From: Amoebophrya sp. AT5.2
Taxonomy: Eukaryota > Sar > Dinophyceae > Syndiniales > Amoebophryaceae
DNA length: 17,681 bases
Assembly: GCA_005223375.1 (NCBI GenBank)
Contig: RXOD01004860.1
Span: 1 to 17,681 of the forward strand
Reading direction: 5' to 3'
The notes under the pieces: generated by a model
The model's input: the letters and a program-made list of their open reading frames with translations, nothing else
The model's database searches: none
What the model was told of the DNA's origin: nothing
Made by a program: the position numbers and the translations under genes
Shown here: piece after piece, positions 7,962 through 14,870 of the stretch
How the letters are laid out: each line of letters starts with the position of its first letter
How positions within the stretch are numbered: position 1 is the first letter of the stretch

Positions 7962-10900
7962 CTACAATTCGCCCTCTTCAACAACGGCACCTCGATCTTG
8001 TTCAACAGCATCTTCGCCCGCCGCGGCCTCTCCTTCCCGTACTTTTTCTTCCCCCTTTAAATCGGCCGCTCCTGCCGCGTCTTTCAGCTTCATGGAGTGT
8101 GCGAGGCTGCCGATGGCGCCCAAAAAGTCGCTGTGGCGGACGAAGAAGGCGCGTTTCTTCAAGTCCCGCATCGTCTTCGACATCATGGTCTTCGCGATCT
8201 TGCTTTAGAGGAAGAAAAAATCCATCCAGCGGTGACTGCTTGAAGCTGCAAGAACAACCCCCGAAGTGACGCCAGCCGCCGCTGCTTTTCTGCAGTTTCG
8301 CCCTACATAGGATACAACACACCAACGGTCGCTGCAAGAAACGAAAGGAACAAGACTGAAGACCAAGCAAATACAAGACCACAGGGCAGGACCGCGACCC
8401 CTATCATGGAGCCCATAATTCGTAGTACGCCTTGGCTACGCCCGCAACCAACTAATAAGGATAATCGGTGACGACCACGACGTACGAGGCTCGCACAACT
8501 CTAAACTCTTTGTTCAGACTATACTTTATTTCGATTTCCCGACGCTGTGGATTCTACTTGATTCTCTCCTTAATTGTTTTTCTCGAAAAAGCCGCCCACA
8601 AAAAAAATGTGGCGGACGAGCAAGCTCTGCGAGTAGGCGACCGCCAACACGGCGACCTGCTGCGTCACCATCTGCAGCACGGCGCGCGCCAGGTCCGCAG
8701 GTTCGGGCCTGTCGAGAGTCGGCAGTCATGGTACAAAGAACAAACTCCCGCCCTTCTATCATTTGGGAAAAGAGCACGCAAGGAGAAGGCCGGATGGGTT
8801 CTATCCGCAGGAGTTCTGCCAGCGCTACTTACATATGATTCCAACAAGAAAGAACGACAGTTCGAATCATTTCTAAAATGGCTTTCACTGTCTGAGTGAG
8901 AGCTGCTGTGAGTATGTTCGTTCATGTGCATTCTTTGCCTAGGCCTATGGAAGCTATGCATGGAGGAAAGAAGTCTAAACTTCAACCAGAACCACAAAGA
9001 AATGATGCGCTCAACTACATGTCGAAGGAATGACTCGAGAAGATGAGCCGAAAATAATCCATCGGGTAAAAATAGGAAGTGACCAATCGATCTATACCGG
9101 GTTTCTTTGTCTTTTCGGAGCGTGCCGAGTTTTCCGAAGTTGCTGGCGGTAAGGGAGGGTGGGAGGCCCAAGTGCGCGGAGCCGGTGTGGCCGTAGATGT
9201 CGCTGACCAGCGTTATGAAGGGACCAGGTGGTAAGTGGGCAACTTCTGGTAAGTAGTTCGCATTGGTCCCCCTCTAAGAGTCTTGGGTGGTGGTGGTGGT
9301 GGTGGTGGATTCCCCTAGCGATGGCGAGTGTCGGCCTCTGAAGCGCCCCCGCCCGGCGCTTGCCCTATTGTTTCTGTTTGGAGTAGGTGTAGGGATGGAA
9401 GGGAACGATGAGACAGTCGGAGGTAGAGACCCAAGTTCATGAAAAGCCGAGGCGAGACTAGTACTAGTTCTACGTAGCTGTAGGACTTCGTAGAGCCTCA
9501 AAGCAATGCAACAGAAGTGGGCGCCTTGTTCTTGCTTCTATCTAAAGCGGCCTAACATTGATAGCTGTAGGGTGTACAGGGTGCTCGGCCTACTTCCGCA
9601 ACGCCGAATCCGCCTTTTCTTCTAGTGCAGCTCTCTTGACGAGAACCACTTACCATCGCGGGTCCCGTCGCATAAGTGTGTCGATGTTCTTGGCGTCTCC
9701 CCCGCTGGCGAGCTCTAGACTCTGCGCGAAGTCCGACGTGCCGCACAGCAGTTTGGTGAGCCCCAGGAAGGTTCCGCCGCCGCAGCCGGTGCCGCCCACG
9801 CGCGCAAAACTGTCCGGCGTGACGTGGAGGATGGACACTCCGGAGCCGATGTTCACAACCAGAAAGGCCTCCTCCCACATCGGGTGCTGCTGCGGAGGAA
9901 CTCGTGGTGATGTTGTCCTCTGGGCGGGAGAGGACGACATCGGCCCCGGACTGTCGAGCCGTTCCAGATCCAACATGTGGGAGGAGTAAGACGGCTTTTC
10001 CTGCTTCTCTTGCTCGGGCGTTGGAGACGAGGCTGCGCTGCCCGCAGCGGCTCCACCTCCAGGAGGACTTGTGTCAGCAGCGCCGCCAGCTGCCCTGATG
10101 GTTCTGGGGCTTGCTGGACATCGGCCGCCTGCGGCGACCGAATAATTTCCCGCACACTTACTGTTCTTGCGGCTCGAGACTTTATTTCTCGACGAAAACG
10201 GTACGCGAAGGTTGGCATTTTTTGAAACAACTTCTACTGGCACGACTTCCACCGCGTCCAGGACGGGATCCACCTCGTGAACGTCCGGGTCGAACACGGT
10301 TTCGTCGCCCTGGTCCGAAATGGTGAGTATTTCCCCGCGGAAGATGTGCGGCCTTTCCAGCACGAACCGCAGGCCCTCAACAACCGACTCCATCTCGCGG
10401 TGCGCCTGGAAGTCGAGGTTGAGGGCCTGCTTGAAGAGGTCCCGGTACTTGTGCGCGCCGCCTCCCGCCACCGCGATACGGCGCGGGGCGGACTGGCGGA
10501 ACGGGGCCAGCGTCTTCACCCCTGACACCACTTCCTCGAGCGCGTGCGTGCCCCCGGACAAGAACCGCATCACGTAGACAGATTGAGATTCCTGGCGCGA
10601 TGAAGAAAAAGATTCTCCTGTACTACGGGGCAGTTGGGGAGGTAGGGGGGGTTGACCCTGACGTACAACCGGGGGCACTACATGGAGACCTCTATGATCT
10701 TCTGGCGGTGGTTGTGCAGCTGCGCGCTCTTCTGCTCGTGGATCCTCATCTTTTGCAACTTTTGGTGGAGCACAACTAGGACCGTCGAGGTTGACCACTT
10801 GGTGCTCCGACGTAGTCGTTGTGCTGGACGACTGCAGATCAAATGGCTCGGTAGTGAGAGTACCTCCTGGCGACGGTCGTGAGGAGGCTTGGACTTCTTG

Positions 10901-12808
10901 TTGCACCTGATTTGTCGTGCCCCCGGAGGGCAGCTCCACCTCCACCACGGTTGCGTTTAATATTTTGGCGTTTATTGCCCCCTCATTGCAGCTCTGACCC
11001 TGCAGCCCGGACGAGGGCATGTGGGCCGCGACCGCCTGCTCCTGCTCCTTCGAAGGGGTGGTCGCGCTGCCGCTAAGAGCTTCCGCCTGCTGCTGCTGCT
11101 GCTCCAACAGCAGCTGCAGGCTGCGTCGACGGCCCGGCCGGTGGTTCGACCGCTGCAAGTACACGCTACCGGCCGCGAGCCGCGTTTGCGATTGATGGTG
11201 TTGTACTTGAAGCTGCTCCCTGGCCATCTGCTCCCTCGTTACGCCGTGGCCGGACGAATACCCGCTCATCATGCTCGCCGCGGCGCTGCTTTCCAGAGCC
11301 GCCGCATCGCATGCCTCCGGTGGCTCCGATGGTCCACTTCGACCACTTCGACTGCGGGCGAGCACATCACTATCTTCACCTCCAGCGACGTGATGTAGTA
11401 GTGGTACGCTATCATGTAAAGGCAGGTGCTCGCCGGATGTTCCTAGAGAGACGCGAATGTTCCTACTCTTCACAACCCCGACCGGCACCGCAGCCGCAGC
11501 AGCTTTCGGAAGTACAGCCTCAACATCTTGCTCGCCGGCCTGCTCGCGCAGCTGCTCTCGTGGTCGAGGAAGGTCGCATACTGGCGCAAGACCGTCCTGG
11601 TCTGGATGATCTTCGTCAACACCACCTACTTCCCGAACATGCAGCTGGAGGCCGCGGAGAGCGTCTTCATGATCTTCATGCTGGGCACCACCACCAGCAG
11701 GTGTAGAAGTACTACTACTAGAGACCTCGTCCGCTTCAGCTTCAGGCTCTTCTTCTTGGTCTTGGTCGTCCGAGGTCTCGTCCTCAGAGAAAGCGTCGAG
11801 GAAGCCTTTCAGGTCCTCAATGCTGAGCTCGACGTCCAAGTTGTGATGCACCTTCCCCGTCCGCCCGATGACGCTCGGAAATTGCAGCCGGTCCGCGGTC
11901 GCCGCTGGCATCAACAAAACCTGTCGTGTTTCCCCGCCATCATCGATATCTTCAGTTGCTTCATCCGCGGAAATTGATGAAGATCTAGATCGATGTCATA
12001 GCTATCACGACTACTTCAGAAGTTCAATCTGCTCCATTGGTCGTTTGGTTTTGGTGCTAGTTTAGGTTCATCGGCATCTTCGATCTCGTCGGATTACTCA
12101 TATTACCAGCTTTGCAAGTGTGCCGCCGATGTCGACGCCCATTTGCCCCTCTACGTTCCGTAAGTTCTGCAGCATTGCCACGGGGTCTGGTGGCTTCGGG
12201 GCAAATCCGGTACCTCCTGTCGTGACCATGTAGGAACTCTCGCGCCTGGAGCTGCTCGCTATCGTGCTGCTTCCTCGTTGATAGTAGGGTCCCATAGAAG
12301 TAGCTCCTCCACCCCCCGTCGAAGGAGCTCCAAGGGCGCGGCGCGGGGGTGTTTTCTGTCGGAGCTGGGCTGGCGATGAGGAGTGAAGATGTCCCCGAGG
12401 ACCAGCTGGCGGGTGCTGCTGATAGAGGCCGCTGCTCCCCCCGGTGAGACTCGCCCGCCGCGTCCCGAGATCATAGGCCTGCAGAAGCCGCACGAGAAAC
12501 TCGCGCGGCAGTGCTCTGTCCACCTCCTCGACGAGATGATCTTCCTCGCGATCGGCTTCTGGTGACCCTCCTGCTGCTGCAGCTGCTCCCCCGCCCACCA
12601 GACCGCGGCTTCGCGCGAGCTCCGCGAGGGTGGCATCGTCCACGTGTTGGTATTTGCTGCCCGGACTGCTCCGCCGGTCCACTCCCGCTCCCGCTCCACT
12701 CCCACTCCTCTGCAACGGCGACCGTGGAGAGCGAAGGTGGTCCTCACCGGGGGAGAGGACCTCCTCCCGGTGGATGCCAATTTCTGGCGTAGACGGCGCC
12801 TGACCCAT
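7962..12808 (-). CDS. Type II (eukaryotic) pantothenate kinase, five exons, with large extension and insertion
   Basis: Phosphorylates pantothenate with ATP, the first step of coenzyme A synthesis. Exons 12808-12107, 11920-9675, 9208-9098, 8708-8576 and 8204-7962 keep phase and total 1,144 codons. The start MGQAPS is the first ATG in good context and fits the MGxxxS N-myristoylation pattern. In order: GVDIGGTLAKL (ATP phosphate loop, residues 224-234); GRTGKVHHNLDVELSIEDL; a low-complexity insertion of about 400 residues with a Q5 run; RIAVAGGGAHKY; HREMESVVEGLRF, whose REM Glu aligns with catalytic Glu138 of human PANK3; LVVNIGSGVSIL; FARVGGTGCGGGTFLGL, whose Arg aligns with PANK3 Arg207; LVSDIYGHTGSAHLGL; DLARAVLQMVTQQV; HIFFVGGFF; RAFFVRHSDFLGAIGSL. 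Both residues that are lost in vertebrate PANK4 are present, so an active kinase is expected. Introns 1 and 3 are GT-AG; introns 2 and 4 are bounded by inverted repeats. The insertion contains two plus-strand coding-like patches that may be unrecognised introns, so the true protein may be shorter. Confidence 0.92.
8205..8575 (-). mobile_element. Non-GT-AG intron 4 of the kinase, with terminal inverted repeats
   Basis: Kinase homology requires GGFFEKN to join KIAKTMMSKTM. The exon side reads AAAACAA then TTAAGGAGAG; the other end reads CTCTAA then AGCAAG. There is no GT donor between GGFF and the in-frame TAA. The ends form an imperfect inverted repeat: TTAAGGAGAGAA...AATCCACAGCG from 8573 inward against the complement of TTTAGAGGAAGAA...AATCCATCCAGCG from 8204. 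A 7-bp near-duplication (AAAACAA at 8580-8574, AAAGCAA at 8206-8200) brackets it and resembles a target-site duplication. The exact cut is ambiguous within that duplication. Confidence 0.55.
8709..9097 (-). other. Intron 3 of the kinase gene (GT-AG)
   Basis: Donor ACCCG|GTATAG and acceptor CGACAG|GCCCG join KDKETR to PEPADLARAVLQ in phase, matching the family. I see no obvious terminal inverted repeat. Nothing coding is recognised inside. Confidence 0.8.
9209..9674 (-). mobile_element. Introner-like element forming intron 2 of the kinase gene
   Basis: On the minus strand the intron starts TATGCGACGGGACC, then GATGGTAAGTGG (from 9674), and ends CCACTTACCACCT, then GGTCCCTTCATA (9235-9214). 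These arms are inverted repeats sharing TATG, GGGACC and GGTAAG blocks. A 5-bp duplication, ACACT (9679-9675) and ACGCT (9213-9209), flanks it. Removing one copy plus the element joins GAC ACA CT to G GTC AGC and gives NIDTLVSDIYG, exactly the conserved type II kinase sequence. The internal GTAAGT looks like a perfect donor, but using it with the nearest downstream AG gives the wrong frame. The interior holds a (GGT)n run at about 9286-9308 and no gene. Confidence 0.75.
9286..9308. repeat. (GGT)n simple repeat
   Basis: About seven to eight GGT units on the plus strand inside kinase intron 2. Confidence 0.85.
10652..10771 (+). other. Plus-strand coding-like patch (hydrophobic) inside the kinase insertion
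   Basis: Read on the plus strand, the frame beginning TTG ACC CTG ACG TAC has G or C in nearly every third position and encodes LTLTYNRGHYMETSMIFWRW followed by a Cys/Trp/Phe/Leu-rich segment resembling a membrane helix. An in-frame TAG lies just upstream. In the kinase frame the same DNA gives a run made almost only of residues with G/C-starting codons (E, R, A, Q, P, V, D, H, L, G), as expected for the antisense of a coding exon. I do not recognise the protein. Confidence 0.4.
11395..11721. mobile_element. Possible inverted-repeat insertion carrying a plus-strand coding-like exon
   Basis: GTAGTAGTGGTAC at 11395-11407 and GTACTACTACTAG at 11709-11721 are inverted repeats, complementary at 11 of 13 positions, enclosing 327 nt (divisible by three). 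Between them, 11501-11699 on the plus strand has G/C at almost all third positions. It encodes RKYSLNILLAGLLAQLLSW, then VAYWRKTVLVWMIFV and AAESVFMIFMLG, hydrophobic membrane-like segments, followed by CAG|GTGTAG. The kinase frame stays open through it only because a plus-strand exon with G/C third positions cannot contain TTA, CTA or TCA codons. It may be an intron of the kinase gene, a captured antisense gene fragment, or a nested gene exon. The source protein is not recognised. Confidence 0.4.
11921..12106 (-). other. Intron 1 of the kinase gene (GT-AG)
   Basis: Donor AAGCTG|GTAATA directly after the GGTLAKL loop and acceptor ACGACAG|GTTTTG give GGTLAKLVLLMPAAT in phase 0. The 186 nt between are AT-rich with stops in the kinase frame. 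Confidence 0.8.
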
Positions 12809-13381
12809 GATGGCGATGTTCGGCAAAGAAAAGTGGGCCGTCGCGGTTGCGGTCCTCAATGTCCGCCTCCTCAAGGTCCACCTCCGCGGATCATTACCCG
12901 GAGCCAGAACAGATACATCGGCAGGAACGCTGCGCCTGATGTCTGGGGGATATTACACGACCACGCGCGGCCCAAGGCCAGGGCATATTCGATTTAGATT
13001 GACGCAGCGAGACCCACGACACGGGGGACCGATCGCAGGGTTCGACTTCGGAAAGTGCCGACGAAATTGAAACGAGGAATCGAAATAGAAATCATCAACA
13101 CAGAGAGAAAGCCACCAAGTCCTCTCGTCGGTAACATGATCAAACATGTACACTACAGGTTACAATTACATGGTCATGGAGGTAGAGGTACCGCGCGTAG
13201 CTAGATAACATAATGAATTACAGCGCGTGCCGCGAGCCAGGCAGGTGGACTACTAGTACTATCCACGAGCAGATGACCATGAGTGACCAGCAACTGTTGT
13301 GTACCTGATGAGATAGTCGATTGATATTTTTATACGTAAATAAAAGATTGATAAAGCGAGGCAACGAACGGGAGAAGGAGA
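12809..13381. other. Gap upstream of the kinase start
   Basis: No gene is supported. The first 100 nt upstream of the kinase ATG keep a coding-like composition in another frame (VDLEEADIEDRNRDG on the minus strand, followed by overlap into the kinase start). This could be an upstream exon, an upstream ORF or chance. The remainder, 12950-13381, is AT-richer and featureless. Confidence 0.35.
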
Positions 13382-13615
13382 TTAATCACGTTCACGCGGC
13401 GGGACAAAAACGCGCATGAGAAAGGTTTTTTTCATCTCTCCTCCAGCTCCATATCGATTGATTTCGGCAGGACAAAGAGATCCTTTGGGTTCAGGCATTA
13501 GCTCCAGCACGTAAACGCGCCGTGGTCGATCTGAATCAATCTGTTGTACCGAAACCGAAAATTGAACGTAATCTAATCCATCGCTGTATGGGAAGATGCC
13601 TGAGCGAGCCTGCAT
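13382..13615 (-). CDS. Hypothetical small ORF or exon, 77 codons
   Basis: ATG at 13615 to TAA at 13382. It encodes MQARSGIFPYSDGLDYVQ, then VYVLELMPEPKGSLCPAEIN and a basic end FLMRVFVPPRERD. No family is recognised. Codon third positions are mixed, unlike the G/C-biased kinase exons. The upstream sequence TCGATGCAG|GCTCGC could be an acceptor, so this may be the last exon of a gene that includes the ORF at 13707-13946. Confidence 0.35.
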   Translation of the reverse strand: MQARSGIFPYSDGLDYVQFSVSVQQIDSDRPRRVYVLELMPEPKGSLCPAEINRYGAGGEMKKTFLMRVFVPPRERD

Positions 13616-13706
13616 CGAGTCAGGAATTTAATTGGTGCTTGTATCCGGATGTTCATCGTGTGTCGGTCGTGTCCAGTTGCGGTAGGTACATATCATACAT
13701 CCACAG

Positions 13707-13946
13707 TCATTGCTTTTTGTCCTGCTCGTCTCGGATTTTTTTGAGATCGAGCTCGAGGCGCGTTCCGGCCATAAGGGCTAGGGCTGCTGGGCACTGATTA
13801 CAAATGCACTTCTTGCAATGAATATGCCAGGGGGTCGTGGCCAACAAAATGTTCTTCGATGGATTCTCTTGTTCAGGCGCAATCGAATACTCTTGCTCAT
13901 CGATAATAGGGTAGTGCCACGAGGGGCTCATCGTCAACAACGTCAT
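13707..13946 (-). CDS. Hypothetical small ORF or exon with CxxCxCxxC cluster
   Basis: ATG at 13946 to TGA at 13707 gives 79 residues: MTLLTMSPSWHYPIIDEQEY, then a Cys cluster HCKKCICNQCP, and a charged tail LELDLKKIRDEQDKKQ that would form a helix. The cluster could bind metal but is too short to name a family. Codon use is unbiased. It may be a free-standing small gene or an internal exon; no clean GT donor precedes the stop. Confidence 0.35.
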   Translation of the reverse strand: MTLLTMSPSWHYPIIDEQEYSIAPEQENPSKNILLATTPWHIHCKKCICNQCPAALALMAGTRLELDLKKIRDEQDKKQ

Positions 13947-14870
13947 CAAACCTCAAAGGCCACTAGAACAACATCAGTAGTAGACATGCTTGTTGAATTG
14001 GACGAAGAAGATTACATACTTTTTTTATTACAGGAGTGGGGGGCGGAGAGCACGAAGCGGAAATGAATCGCACTTCTTCTCTTCTTCGGGCGAGGTTCGT
14101 GATAAATGGCCAAAACATCAAAACCAATCATCAATCTACTATATCATGGGGGATGAGCGACATCATCATGGTCGCTCCTGGTGGTGCCGTCGTTTTCGGA
14201 AACTTCTATGGAGAATCAGAATGTCGAAGGCTACAATAGAGATAGACCCCCGTCACGGTAAGGATGATGAACAATAGCGTTAGCAAACTAACAGCCCTGA
14301 TTTGCGCTTCCCAGTCCGTCGTCTCTCCTCGTCGTCGTCATCAAACAATCAATAAAATGTAAAGCAGTATCACAACCGTATCGCTTCTATGGCTTCTAAA
14401 GTTTTTCCTTTTTCTTCTGGCGCCTGTGGCTGTGCCGCGTCGCTACAAATGGGGAATGAGTTTGCTGCTGCCTGGCTTTTCGACGACCGAAACCGGGGTA
14501 GACGACGGTCGGTTGGCATCGCGAAGCGCAGCAGCGACGAGATTCAAGTGTTGTAGGAGGTCGTCAGGAGCAGATTTAAATCTAGGTCATGAGCAGAGGC
14601 GCCACTGCTATTTAAGTAGTAGGTTCTTGAAATGTAGTTGCCACGTAGCTTTGAGGATCCGACAACAATGCTAATCTTCAGTGGTTTTGCTAAAACAATT
14701 TTTAGTCAGTTACAGGGCAAGCGAATAAATCTTCAGATATTTTAAAGGTACACACAGCTGATAATTTGTTTGGATTTGGTGTTGCTGGTCGACGTCGTAG
14801 TCGTACGCGTACAGTAAATCAATCTGAATCTATGTATATTCGGGACGAGCGCGAGCCGTCAATCATTCCG
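13947..14870 (-). other. AT-richer gap with one candidate 5' exon
   Basis: A minus-strand frame from ATG at 14519 encodes MPTDRRLPRFRSSKSQ and continues to EEKGKTLEAIEAIR before a possible donor ACG|GTTGTG near 14377. It could be the first exon of the gene that includes 13707-13946, but no intermediate exon is secure. The rest of the stretch shows no recognised coding or RNA feature. Confidence 0.3.

Noticed and set aside
7827..8060. Small plus-strand ORF near the kinase 3' end
   Set aside because: Overlaps the antisense of the kinase C-terminal tail and has no supporting motif.
9643..9650. GTAAGT as the true donor of kinase intron 2
   Set aside because: Combined with the nearest downstream AG (CTTACCAG) the frame is wrong for LVSDIYG and extra non-conserved residues are added.
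9558..9989. Plus-strand open frame opposite kinase exon 2
   Set aside because: It lies antisense to strongly conserved kinase sequence (NIGSGVSIL, GGGTFLGL); the opening is a by-product of codon bias.
13020..13050. GGTTCGACTTC resembling a tRNA T-loop
   Set aside because: No acceptor stem, D-arm or anticodon arm can be built around it.
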